The notes beneath the pieces are model-generated. The model was given only the letters and a program-made list of their open reading frames with translations, was not told where the DNA came from and made no database searches. DNA of 25,665 nucleotides from Euplotes cf. woodruffi 2 WChen-2021 (lineage: Eukaryota > Ciliophora > Spirotrichea > Euplotida > Euplotidae). The position numbers were made by a program, and so were the translations under genes. Below, piece by piece: positions 11,038 to 21,042 of this stretch. The stretch lies in the NCBI GenBank assembly GCA_021441665.1, contig JAGYYN010035793.1, forward strand, positions 1-25,665, in the 5' to 3' direction. Position 1 is the stretch's first letter. Each line of letters begins with the position of its first letter.

Positions 11038-12618
11038 TTAATCGTGAGATTCTTCATTTGTTTTGACTTTCATATATTTCTGGACGACTTCATGAACCTA
11101 AATATTACAAATGATTTTGAATTAAAAACATACCTCTCCTTGTATTTCTTCTCTGATCTGTCGTTTTTCTTTATATCTGAAGTATCAAATGCCTGCTCAG
11201 TTTATTAAGACCAAAACCAATACAAAGACCATTAGAATCAAAGATGCGCTTTTCGCAATAAAATCATATTCTTCGAGGTTCGCATTAGTTCATTCTTTCG
11301 GTGTATGCAAGAAGCTACAGTTAAAAATTATTTATTAAAAAACGCAATAAAAGTGTATTGCAAATGGCCTTAAACACATTCACAGAATCAAGTTCACCAA
11401 AATACGGCTGCTCGTTGATGACAACCATGGGGACAGTCTGCAGGCTCAGCTTTTGCCAGAGATTCTGGTCTTCTTGAAGATATCTGTTTTCTTCCCCGTT
11501 GTTTTCCTTTAGTGATTTATTTACTCAGTTCATCGTGTCGTCCCAAGAAATCGCGATCTTTTTGTGCACTTCAGACGAGCACTTTTCAGAGTATCTTTGC
11601 AGTCATTCTGGGCCATCGTGAATCAGCCGATTTCGCGTGAGGATGTACTCCCACCATTTACGGTCATTTCCGTTAAACTTCGCATAGAGAAATACTCACT
11701 TTTGCCTGAGGTTTTCGTAGATGATGTCGGCGGCTGTCTCACCGCTTGAATAGTCAGAGAAGGAGCAGTATTTTCCGTCGTAGAGGCAGTCTCTTTCTTT
11801 AACTTCTTTGCTACAGGAAGGACAGCTCCATGTGAAGTACCGAGGCTGGAAAAGCACGTCTGATTTAAAACGACGGTGGAGCCGATAGAAGTCCTGGACG
11901 AAGTTCAGACCCTTGCTGTTTGATGAAGTCAACCAGATGTCGTACTCAACTCGGTCATCTTGTCTGTTTAATGCGAACTCAATGTGAATGTGTATCGGGT
12001 TGTTCTTTGTATCCTCGCCTGTGTAGTAATTCACTATTTTATCTCCGCTATCTTTATTAATGATCAACATTGGAATATGCACTTTCTTTGGATTATATGA
12101 GACCTTTGGGCTGATTAAAGTATCGTCACTTTCACTATCGATGAGCAGAGTAAGCTTTCCCCCAGCATCTTGAACATTTTGAGCTTTATTAAAGTTGCTG
12201 CATCCTCCTTTGAGCACTAAAAACAGTGTTTCAGCGAGATCCCCGTGTCCTTGATTGCTTGGTTGTGAGTACGGCAGGCAGCCGTACTTGTTGTCTTGAC
12301 TGTAATAAACACGAAATAGATAGGTTTTTCCAAAAAAATAAAGAAATCAGTGTTTCCAGTGCCCGAGTTTTCATAAGGGACCAGTCCAAGATTGGCGATT
12401 TTATAGTCAATGGTTCCGTTGTTTCCAAGCTGAGTAATTAAATCATTTGGGGTTGTGATCACCATCTTTGCTGATGTGCTCCAAAGTATGACTGACAGTA
12501 TTAGGAGAATTACAGGTATATTTAACTTCGAATGCTTTGAAGAGCGGTTGTATGTTCACCAGGTGAATTCATTCCCTTTCTGTCACAACTGCAAAGACCT
12601 GTATTTGAACGCAGCCAT
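11038..12618 (-). CDS. vacuolar-sorting-receptor-like protein with PA domain
   Basis: The product is about 501 aa, a type I membrane protein resembling plant VSR/BP80 cargo receptors of the trans-Golgi and vacuolar route. In order: about 33 polar residues, a hydrophobic signal or anchor stretch (IPVILLILSVILW), a protease-associated domain (LVLKGGCSNF, NAQ-like NVQDAGG, VHIPMLII), the VSR central domain (AADIIYENLRQKC, KWWEYI, QTVPMVVINEQPYFGEL, FKAICN), one membrane helix, and a tail with YMKV, a YxxPhi-type sorting signal. EGF repeats of plant VSRs are absent. Three TGA codons (after RQK, in GPEC and in MNC) align with conserved Cys, which is strong evidence for TGA=Cys. Intron 11098-11133 (36 nt, phase 0). 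A 40-bp IES-like insert lies at 11316-11355. The frame is broken by one missing base near the T7/A5 runs at about 12328-12345, with no stop there. Confidence 0.78.
11316..11355. other. TA-bounded 40-bp IES candidate inside the receptor gene
   Basis: The insert lies between two TA dinucleotides (11316-11317 and 11356-11357). Removing one TA plus the interior joins AICN to SFLHTPKEC in frame and restores the path into the transmembrane helix. No GT-AG intron fits the required phase while keeping the conserved FKAICN. The ends, read inward, are TACAGT and TACACT, like the TAYAG-type ends of ciliate IESs. It is almost entirely A/T inside. Confidence 0.6.
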
Positions 12619-13036
12619 ATCTTTAAATTTAAAAATGTTTAGGCAATGTTACTTATCAATATTAATTTTGAATTTAGCCTTATGAGTGTTTTACAAAATT
12701 AATCAGATTGTTAATATTTATTAAGCCAATATAAAACTGAATTGGTCTAAAAAATCAAATTTTGATGATAAATAATGGCTATTATAATTATTATACGATC
12801 ATAAAAGAATCCAAACTATGTATCAGTTGATTTTAATATATTTAACTTGCTTTATTTACGACAAAACTCAATATAAACTAGGAAAGTAATAAGATCTTGA
12901 TATGTTAGATTTCTCAGGATATAAACTTCATAGTATTACTTTTTTTTATTTATTTCGTTACTCAATACTACTTCACTAATAAATTTAGCATTTACAATGC
13001 GATATTATTTTCGAATTGTACAACGACAAAAGATTA
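12619..13036. other. spacer, no gene seen
   Basis: AT-rich sequence between the receptor start and the end of the first bZIP gene. No supported coding frame, RNA gene or repeat was found. Confidence 0.6.
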
Positions 13037-14515
13037 CTATACTCATCTTTGTAATGTCATGTTGAACTTTTCGGATACAAACCTCGGCAGCTTTGAGTAG
13101 TCCTTCGTCTTTTGGTAGCATGAGGTAACTTGGCCAAAAACTTCTTGGTCCATGATCTCGATGGACCTCTCGACTTCGATTTCTTCTTTTTGGACATTAA
13201 AGATTTGTTCATATCCGACTTTGATATCGACATCTTTGATGTAGTTCAGCTGGTGAATCAGCTGCTCTTTTCAGATCGTTGTGTTCATGAATTTCTTCTT
13301 AAACACGTGGTTGAGCATAAGAGACTTGTAGATCTGCTCCTTCGCTTCAAACAACATATTCATACCGATTTTCATTTCTTTCTTGATCTCGATAAGTTGT
13401 GGGATTTGATTTATATACAAATGCGAGAACTGTTCATCGGATAGGTTTAGCTCAATATTGTTTTCAATGAACTTTCTTATCAGTGGGTCTGGGTACAGCT
13501 CATGGCGCTTGAACTTATTTCAGCTTCTCGTACCTTTCGTAGTCGGCTTTTGATTTGGGCAGGTCTTTATTTTCAATTGCGTACAAAAGCAATTTATTTC
13601 CTCCGCAAAACATATTTTCCAGTATCGCTTTGAATGAGTTTTCCAGTATCTTGACTTTTTCACTTCCAAAAGGACCAAAATTTTCTTCTATTTGGTTTCA
13701 GTAGTCGAGGAGCGCCTTGCAGTTGGGGTGTTTTTGATCATTTTAACGCATTCGTTGATCTGCTTGCTTTGGTTCATTTTCTCTCGCTTTTCTGAGATCG
13801 ACTTTGCAATACTCTCTGACATACTCGCTGGAGAAGGCCCTCTGTTGAATACATTATCAATTGTTTTAGGTGAAAGTAACGTTGTAGTTTCGATGAAACT
13901 TCAAAACGAATATCCTAAGCTGTATTACCTTATTTGACGTTTAAGGCTGTCGAGTTCATTGCTTAATTGAGTAACTTTCTTCTCAAGATACTCTGCTCTT
14001 TTCTCCAGATCTTCATAGTACTTTTTCTTTCTTTGCCTTGCATTTCGGGCTCTTTCCTTATTCGTCAGTTTTGGTTTTTTAAAGCCAGATGCTTCATCAT
14101 CATTTTTAGATTCTTTGCTTGATAAATCACTTTTGGACTTGGTTGTTTTTGACGTTTCGAGTTCACTATCTCTCGGTGTCTGTGAGTCTTCAGGAATGGC
14201 CTCTTGTGCCATTTCATAGTCTTCATCTGATTCATTTCTCAAGCTTAGCTAAAAGAATTATAGCACGCACTAAACCTTGCTGTTAAATAGACTCAGCTGG
14301 TCCTGGTGGTCAATATCGAGTGGATTTATCTCACTGTTGCCTGTTTGCTCCACAGACTCAACTTCAGGCTGCTTGATCTCCTCGATATCACTATTGCCGT
14401 CGTTTTCGAGGAGTTCTGTGATGTCATTTGCCTTGGCGGTGTGGCTGTTCATGTAGGTATGTATCTCCTCGAGGTACTGCATGACAGATGTCGACATGAT
14501 TTCATTTGTCTCCAT
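13037..14515 (-). CDS. bZIP transcription factor, paralogue 1
   Basis: The model gives about 454 aa. The N-terminus METNEIMSTSVMQYLEE is shared with the neighbour. An acidic Ser-rich region comes next, then the bZIP: basic region NKERARNARQRKKK followed by a leucine zipper (YLEKKVTQLSNEL), predicting a nuclear dimer that binds DNA. A C-terminal helical domain (FGPFGSEKVKILENSFKAIL, RHELYPDPLIRKFIE) is shared with the paralogue at 15700-17063 and is not a known family to me. Introns: 14249-14275 (27 nt, phase 0, same place as in the paralogue) and 13842-13928 (87 nt, phase 2). One AAA-TAA shift lies at 13515. Between VKMI and NCKALLDYC the frame moves as if one base were missing from an A-run near 13740, with no stop there; assembly error or polymorphism is likely. 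Confidence 0.75.
13515..13520 (-). other. +1 frameshift site AAA-TAA in bZIP paralogue 1
   Basis: The frame ending YERYEKLK meets AAA-TAA, and the +1 frame continues KFKRHELYPDPLI. The paralogue reads YAKMKKFQRHEKYPDPLV here without a stop, so the join is confirmed by homology. Confidence 0.8.
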
Positions 14516-15699
14516 TGCTTTTATTAATTATATGAACGTAACACAATTTTAGTTAAATTTTTAAATTCAACATACAGATTTAAGCAGCGGTTGAGAAAGT
14601 CAATCACAATGACAAATATGGCAAGATTTAATATATGAATTATTATTTTGATTATTATGATTCTGTACGTGATTCAAGGTTTTAATATGGTTTTGGAGTA
14701 GCAATAAATAAGCTTACATTTATATTGAAAAACACTCGAACTAAAGATAAGAATATGTTTAACGCTCTTTTGATTTTAAGAATCGGAATTTCCTTAAAAT
14801 TATGATTTGATTTTAATAAAATTTTAACTTGTTTATTCGTAAAAATTTAGATAAATTAAAATCTATTATATGTAATTTTAATTTTATCAAGTTATAATTT
14901 TATAACAAATTAGTTTCTAAAATATCAAAATAATAAAATAATACAATTAATTCTATCATCACTCAAGACTAAATAAATAATTACATATACTTTGAGTGAC
15001 AAAACCATGATATGACACAACCAATTTAATAAAATATATAATTTCTCACCTCAAAGACCCAACCCACCCTATCTTCTACATTTCCATTGGGTGAATAAAA
15101 AAAGGCCAAAAGTGTAATATTGAATTTAAAATATAGGAAGTAAATTTAATTAGGAATCTTCGAAATAACCTGCTTTTGGTCGTTAGGTACTAGCATGATA
15201 TTAGATACAGACATCGAGTACTAATGACTTTGTTTATCGAGCCATTACATCTGATGTATTTGAGTACCATTCGTATGTTGTATTTAAACTATCACTTTTA
15301 TTCTAATTCCCCTTTACTACTATTACATGCATCACCGCTACATTTGGGTTGGAGTTACAATCAACAACAGGACAGGATACACACGGACTGATCGCGGTGA
15401 CTTAGATAAACGATAGATGTATTTAAAATCGCTTGGGATTGATAGTTGATTTTACTCACAACAGAACCGAATATTTGCATTTATTTGGATTTTCATCAGG
15501 CTGCCGATTATTTTATATTACAGTTACGCAATTTTTATTTGTATTATAGTCAAAATTTGTATTTTATATCGATGATAAATTTAGAATAACTCGCGAGTTA
15601 TCAATATTAAAAATTAATGCTGTAAGGGTAAGTTTTAGATATTTTAAAATATTTAAAAATAGCAAGACAAGATTTTAATTCATATAATTAGGCTCATTT
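14516..15699. other. AT-rich spacer between the bZIP paralogues
   Basis: No supported gene. The stretch 15160-15430 is less AT-rich than its surroundings but has stops in all frames. One full HATTGAAAHH match lies at 14723-14732, about 208 nt upstream of the first bZIP start. No transposon ends or terminal repeats were recognised. Confidence 0.55.
14723..14732 (+). promoter_or_regulatory. candidate chromosome breakage sequence (E-Cbs)
   Basis: TATTGAAAAA fits HATTGAAAHH at all positions and sits in the spacer upstream of the first bZIP gene. It may be a chance match in AT-rich DNA. Confidence 0.3.
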
Positions 15700-17063
15700 T
15701 CATAAAGTAAGAGTATATGTTTCTGATTTGTATTTGGAGACTTTTTCAAATTCTCCGTCTTCACCGATAATATTTCTGGCTTTTGCATAGATCTTTGGTT
15801 TGGGTATTTCGATCCTCCTGTCGACTTGCATGTCTTCCTTTTCGACATCTAATATCTGTTCAGAGCTCAGTTTCATATCGAATTTTCTTGTCAGGTTTAC
15901 TAAGTACAAGAACTCCTCTTTTGATTTTGGAGGAGTCATAAAAGTCTTTACAAAGAGGTGGTGCTGCATCAACGCTTTGTATATTTCAGACTTGGCTTCA
16001 AATAGGAGATTCACCGCGTTTTTCATATCTTTTTTTATCTCTGATAACTTTTTAAATTGGTTGTGAATCAAGTCCTGATATTGATCGCTGTTTAAGTTAT
16101 TTTTCAAGAATCAGTTCTATAAAACTTCTAACGAGAGGATCAGGATATTTTTCATGTCTTTGAAACTTTTTCATTTTTGCATATCTTTCAAAATCAACCT
16201 TTGTTGTGGGAAGATCTTTTTCAAGTGAGTAGAGAGTTAATTTTGTCATTCCGCAAAGCATATTTTCAAGAATTGATTTAAACGCGAAGTCCATTATTTT
16301 TATTTTCTCTGGGCCGTAAGGTCCATAATTGATTTGGAACTTATTGCACTCTCACAGTATATGTTCACCTTCAGCAGCATTGACCAGGTTCTTAATATCT
16401 TCCATCAATATACCACCGAAGTCTTCTTTGACTGGTTCTTGGTCTTTCACTTTGCCTTCATAAACGAGGTTATTTTTGTTTGCAAAATTCGAGTTCTTTG
16501 GTAAGTTGCTGGACTTTTTTCTCTAAGTATTCTGTACGTTTTTCCAGATCTTCATAATATTGCTTATTTGCGCTGTCTTGCCCTTCGAGCCCGTTCTTTA
16601 TTAGTAATTCTGCCTTTATTTATTAGCATCTGGGTCATAGTCATTATCATTGCTGAACTGCAGCTGTTTATTTATCTCTTTTCTTAGTCATTATTTCATC
16701 GATATCTTCATCTTTGAAGTCTTCTTCGTTTTCTTTGCTGTCGCAAGAGTTGTTGTTTTTGAATTCGTCGTCTTCAGACAACTCCTCATTGATATTGAGC
16801 TGGAGGGAGGTTAGATTGGAGCTTACCTTGCTGTCGAACAGCTTAACATGTTCTTCATGCATAAACTCATTTTCAAATATCATATTGTCACCATTTTCAG
16901 ACTCAAATAGAACCCCTCTGTCGTTATCTTTGCTAAGCGGCCGGAATTCGCTGATCAACGCGTGGTTTTCTTCGTGCTTGATAGCTGTATTGTTCTGCAT
17001 ATGCGTCTTGAAGTCCTCTAAAAATTGTAGAATAGAGGTCGACATCACGTGGTTTTCGTCCAT
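15700..17063 (-). CDS. bZIP transcription factor, paralogue 2, with five +1 frameshifts
   Basis: The model gives 443 aa, from MDENHVMSTSILQFLED to TYTLTL, with one 27-nt intron (16800-16826, phase 0) at the same place as in paralogue 1 and five AAA-TAA shifts (16668, 16616, 16564, 16470, 16097). The reading gives NKERARRARQRKKQYYEDLE and a zipper YLEKKVQQLTKEL, matching NKERARNARQRKKKYYEDLE in paralogue 1, then the shared C-terminal domain (YGPYGPEKIKIM, RHEKYPDPLVRSFIE). It probably acts as a nuclear DNA-binding dimer, perhaps with paralogue 1. Without the shifts only about 130 N-terminal residues would be made, with no bZIP. I chose ATG 17061-17063 because it matches the paralogue's start; another in-frame ATG lies 21 nt upstream. 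The transporter stop is only 65 nt away. Confidence 0.82.
16097..16102 (-). other. fifth +1 frameshift site AAA-TAA in bZIP paralogue 2
   Basis: The frame ending FIELILEK reaches AAA-TAA, and the +1 frame continues NLNSDQYQDLIHNQF. It aligns with ELNLSDEQFSHLYINQI of paralogue 1, which is uninterrupted here. Confidence 0.8.
16564..16673 (-). other. cluster of three AAA-TAA frameshift sites in and before the bZIP basic region
   Basis: Sites at 16668-16673, 16616-16621 and 16564-16569 follow each other within 110 nt. The short frames between them translate as KQLQFSNDNDYDPDAN and GRITNKERARRARQR. The second is the DNA-binding basic region, itself bracketed by two shifts. A fourth site (16470-16475) follows the zipper. 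Confidence 0.8.
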
Positions 17064-17076
17064 TTTAAATAACTTA

Positions 17077-17130
17077 ATTTTCAATACTTTTTGTGACGTT
17101 TCGGATTTTAAGATATCTCGAATTGAAATT
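17077..17130. promoter_or_regulatory. two breakage-motif matches in a 65-bp spacer
   Basis: Between the transporter stop (17129) and the bZIP start (17063) lie TATTGAAAAT on the minus strand (17077-17086) and AATTGAAATT on the plus strand (17121-17130), both full HATTGAAAHH matches. The second overlaps the transporter stop codon. If each gene becomes its own nanochromosome, cutting must happen in this short interval. Confidence 0.5.
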
Positions 17131-18304
17131 AATTATTCCTTGGCTCTACTTTTATTTCGTTCCTCGGGTCTTCCTTGCTAGGACCTCAGTATTTAATACA
17201 CGAAATGATGATGTTAGGAAGCAAGATCAGGCAGCCTGCGAAGCAATCTTTAAATGTGAATATTGTGCCGAGTATCAGTGAGTCTAAAACAGCAGTAAAC
17301 ACGACTCCTTGAAACTCGTAAATGCTGACCATTGACGGAGACTCAATCGAGATCGTTCTTAGCACGTACTTCATACTAATGTAGCTAGTCAGGCTTAATA
17401 AAAATATGAATCAAAAGAACCAAGACATTTGGCTTGTATATGAAGTCCACGGGTTGTTTTGAAGCGTCAGCTCGACTGTTCCGAACATATTTCAAAATAT
17501 CGAAATATGTAGGCAGTTCGACAGCAAAATTTTATCTTCTTCAATGTACCCATATGATAAATTTTGCAGTCTTTTTGTAAGTACAGTTGCCATCCCTGAT
17601 CACGATGCGCCAATAAGGCAAATGATGATTCCTTTCAAGTCGTTGACAAAGCTTGAGTCTATAAAAATTACAGTAATAATCTTACCTTCGCTGTCTTCAG
17701 AATACGTGCTAGTTTTTGATACTGCTTGCCAGTTGATGTTCAGGAAGTCGAATACGATGACTGACCTGTCATGGTCATCTGCTTCGACATGCGGGTTAGG
17801 CATGCTGAAAATCAGCAGTCCTCAAAATGACATTCAGATTCCAGCAAGCTCAAGGTAGCTAAACTTCATCTTGAGGATTCCGATCGACATGATTAACACA
17901 AAGAAGGCCTTCATGCCAAAAATGACTTGTACTTTCGTCACGGAAATATAGCTTGTCGAAGATGTAAAGAACATCGTGCTTAGTGTGAACAGAAGACCGA
18001 TTATCAGCAAGTTGTAGTATCATTCTCGCAGTTGTTTAGGCGACTGACCGACCACGTCGTTGTCTTCGTCTTCAAATCGGCTTATTTCAAGGTTCTCCTG
18101 CTCTATTACTTTTGCTTTGAATATCGGAGACAGCTGGAAACCCATGCTGATCACGCAAATAAACGACAGAAAGACGTGTCTCCAAAAGGTAATGTCTGAA
18201 CTCATTGCGAATGGCACTAACAAGAAGACGTGCTTGATGATTCATAGGCCAACAGACTGGAAAAAGAATCCGAGAGTTCCGTATGCAAATCCTTGCAGCC
18301 CCAT
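17129..18304 (-). CDS. multipass transporter of the DMT/EamA (SLC35-like) type
   Basis: The product is about 382 aa if the 27-nt intron 17659-17685 (GTAAGA...TTATAG, phase 1) is removed. The intron has no stop, so retention would add nine residues. About ten hydrophobic segments are visible, starting at the N-terminus (GFAYGTLGFFFQSVGLCI), with an acidic loop (FEDEDNDVVGQ) after the second. The motif LLFTLSTMFFTSSTSYISVTKVQVIFG followed by LAGICMSFCGLLIF resembles the EamA repeat end of nucleotide-sugar and drug/metabolite transporters. The substrate cannot be told. TGA codons fall in membrane segments and read as Cys. The tail is hydrophilic (SKEDPRNEIKVEPRNN). Confidence 0.75.
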
Positions 18305-18312
18305 TTTCAATT
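18303..18312 (-). promoter_or_regulatory. candidate chromosome breakage sequence (E-Cbs) at the transporter start
   Basis: AATTGAAAAT on the minus strand fits HATTGAAAHH and overlaps the transporter ATG. It lies in the 100-bp gap between the transporter start and the kinesin stop, where a break would be needed to separate the two genes. Confidence 0.4.
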
Positions 18313-18404
18313 TAAATTATAAGTTGTCGATGGTGATTTTACTTATTAAATAATTATAATTTAAAATCTACATTTTTTGACATTAAATTGAATATATTTT
18401 ACAT

Positions 18405-20475
18405 TTATTGGTTCTTGTTCATCGACTTCTTGAACTTAATATAAGATGAATCTGACTGTTTGCTCGATGAACTTGATGGCTTTGGATAGCTGTCAAGTAG
18501 TTTATTTGTCAACTGCTGCTCCCTGCTTTGTAACAACTGTATTTTCTTTTCTAAGTCATTATTTGATTCATTGAGCTGCATTAATCTTTTAATCGAGTTC
18601 GGGCTTAAGTCGCCAGCACTGTCTCTACTTAATCCAGTTGATGGAGTATGATCTGCTTCAATTTTAATAAGCACTCCTTTTAATTCGATTTTGTCTTGTT
18701 CGACAGTTTCGATCCTGGACCTCAATTCGTTATTTTCAGAGACCAATAAGCTATGAGTATAGCTTTTCGACGATTTACTTGATTCCTCTCCGCTTTCCAT
18801 CGGATCGTATCCACCTCCATAATCTGCGGTAACAGTCTCTCCAATAAAGACTTTTTCGAGGTTGCTGAGCTTCGATAGCAGTTGAGTATTTTCAAACAGC
18901 ATTCCTTCGAACTCTCTGCCCATCAGTTCTCTTTGGTACCTCATTTGTGCATTTTCTTGCCTTAACAAATTGAGCTGAGACTCCATCTGCTGCAAGGAGT
19001 CTTGTCCTCTGATCTCTCGGTTGTAGTCTTTTTGCATCATTGCGAAGGCAGTCGGGCCGCTGTTGGACCTCGCGTCCCCTTCCCCGTTTTTAACATCAAA
19101 TGAATGCGACATGCCGACTTTGTTACGTCTACTGTGGATCGACGGAAACAGTCCGTCTTCGTTTTGAGAGACTCCACCTCCGACCAGCTGTTCGAGCTCA
19201 GAAATATCTGGAATGTCAATGTGACTCGATCCTGATAGCTTCGAATACTCCTGCCGCAGGAAAGTATTCTGCAATCGTAACAGTTGAATTTCTCGTTTTA
19301 AATTGAATTTAATTTGCTCTTTTGCATCCATTTTGATAATCGGCTTATTTTTAATGTTCATCGTTCTTGTTGCATAGTTGAGCGTACTCAGAGTCTCCTC
19401 TGAGTAAGCTTCAGAAGGTGAAATACACGCGATCATTAATGCCTTAGACGATCCTCCAAGTGAGTCCATAAGCAGCATTGTTAATTTTGAATCACGATAA
19501 GGAATATGCTTTCCTGAAATGCCTTTATTTATCCGACAGTCACGAGATTACTTTGCCTAAAGTGAACAGCGATTTATTGATATTCCCTGTTTCTTTTAGC
19601 ATTTCGCCTTTGGACTCTGTTTCTTTTAATCTTTCTGATCCGGCCAGATCGACAAAAGATATTTTGCCATATTTCTTATAAATATCATCACCATTCTTAG
19701 TTTCAGAAATTAAATAAACTGTAAGCAGCGAATGAGATCTTGAAGAGTCGGTGTTGAGGTTGTGTGAACCTGTCTTTCTATTTTTGATTCCTTCATGAAG
19801 CACCGCGATTAAGTCGTCTTTACTTGTGCACTCAACGACTGTCAGGTCTTCAACGAAGAATCCATTTTGAACGTTCCATCTACAATGAAGGATGCCTTGG
19901 GCAGGATTTAACAGATCCTGTATTTGCTCTTTGTATATCTCAGCGAATGAAGCTTTAACATAGAATTGTTCGTTTCGTTGGGTCATTTGTGACCACATGT
20001 AATCGACTGATCTGGGAATGATTCCATCGGTATTGTCACTTTTCCAGCCTTCGACTCCTAACCGTTTTTCGTCGCCGGCCATACTGTAAGTCTTTCCACT
20101 TCCAGTTTGTCCATATGCAAAAATAGTTGCGCTGTAGCCTTCGAGTGCAGAGTCAATGAGGTCATCGATTTTTCATCTTTCAAAGACCTGTTGCTGAGTC
20201 GTGTCATCTGAAAGCACAGCGTTGAATCGAAAGCCCTTCTGGCTCGACCCTTCCATTTTGAGGTAAATTTTATTGATCCCTTCGACGTCGACAATTTTTT
20301 GATGGCCCTTTTCGTGTTTCATAAGTGGCCTGATTCTGACTGCGACTCTGACCCGTTCTCCGCTCATACCTCCATCTTGGCTGTAGAAGCTGGTATTGTT
20401 TGACTGTGAAGTCACAGACACAGATTGTTGTGAGTTTCCAGTCCCAGGCGGGTTGTATGTAAACGGCTTTGTCAT
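18405..20475 (-). CDS. N-terminal-motor kinesin
   Basis: The product is 689 aa with one +1 shift at 19525-19530. The microtubule motor domain follows a Ser/Gln-rich leader. It has P-loop GQTGSGKT (122-129), switch I SSRSH (244-248), switch II DLAGSE (276-281), then [13 protein letters not shown] and [19 protein letters not shown] neck-like segment ([29 protein letters not shown]) and coiled coil reach a Ser/Lys-rich end. The ATPase residues are intact, so it should be an active plus-end-type motor, but the subfamily is unclear. TGA reads as Cys at residue 101 (VFERC) and in GKVISCLSD, where kinesins often have Ala or Cys. No intron was needed. Confidence 0.92.
19525..19530 (-). other. +1 frameshift site AAA-TAA in the kinesin motor
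   Basis: GKVISCLSDK ends in AAA-TAA, and the +1 frame reads [16 protein letters not shown], the invariant kinesin continuation. Stopping here would remove the end of the motor, the neck and the whole stalk, so the shift must be obligatory. Confidence 0.92.
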
Positions 20476-20748
20476 TTCAGCTCTAGAACATCATTAGAAA
20501 TTAAACAGAAACCTCTTCGCATTTTCCACATTTTCTCGTGTTAAAAGGATATTATCACAGCAGGTTTTACGACAAAAATAAGACTTAAAAGTGATTATCA
20601 AGACTCCAACTTCTTTATTACTAGACTTATACAGCTGGAGCTTGTTCAGCTGTACAACAGTTGCACAAAGAAATCAACATCTGAAGATAATACCAAATTT
20701 TGTGGGTAAAATAAGCGAATTTTACACTAATTGCAAAATGCAGTGGAA

Positions 20749-20847
20749 TTACTTTTGTGGTGGCGCTGGCTGTTTCTTCTTTTCCTCTTCGAAATCTTGC
20801 GTTTGCTTCTTTTTAATCGATCTCCTGCTGTTGCCCTTATTGCTCAT
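20749..20847 (-). CDS. possible tiny basic protein or first exon
   Basis: A 32-residue frame starts MSNKGNSRRSIKKKQ and ends KKKQPAPPQK, highly charged with a Pro-rich end, in a codon pattern unlike the surrounding AT-rich DNA. It could be a complete micropeptide gene. Alternatively it is a first exon, since GTAATT overlaps the stop (donor at 20752) and an open frame follows a TTCAG at about 20660. It lies 274 nt upstream of the kinesin start on the same strand. No family recognised. Confidence 0.4.
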   Translation of the reverse strand: MSNKGNSRRSIKKKQTQDFEEEKKKQPAPPQK

Positions 20848-21042
20848 CTTAATTTCGATATATTAATTTGGGTCTTTTTTTTAGGAAAAAAATACTAATA
20901 AAATTTTTCTATATTTAAAATTTTACATTATTTCTTAATTAAAGATAGTTCATAAAATTAGTATTTTTATTGTATTTTAAGACCGATTTTATTGCAAAAA
21001 TTAATATAAAATAAATATTTATTTTATTTGCAGACAAACAGT

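Noticed and set aside
13130-13444. 104-codon plus-strand frame rich in Phe, Leu and Asp
   Set aside because: It is exactly antisense to the conserved C-terminal domain of bZIP paralogue 1. Its odd composition is what complementing Lys/Glu-rich helices produces.
15160-15430. moderate-GC island in the spacer as a transposon (Tec-like) remnant
   Set aside because: No long terminal inverted repeats, no transposase-like frame, and stops in all six frames.
16714-17181. 155-codon plus-strand frame rich in Ser and Leu
   Set aside because: Antisense to the acidic N-terminal part of bZIP paralogue 2, and it crosses the spacer to the transporter.
20591-20866. 91-codon plus-strand frame with a hydrophobic end
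   Set aside because: Its Leu/Phe-rich end is the complement of the Lys/Glu-rich small frame on the minus strand, and it shows no homology.
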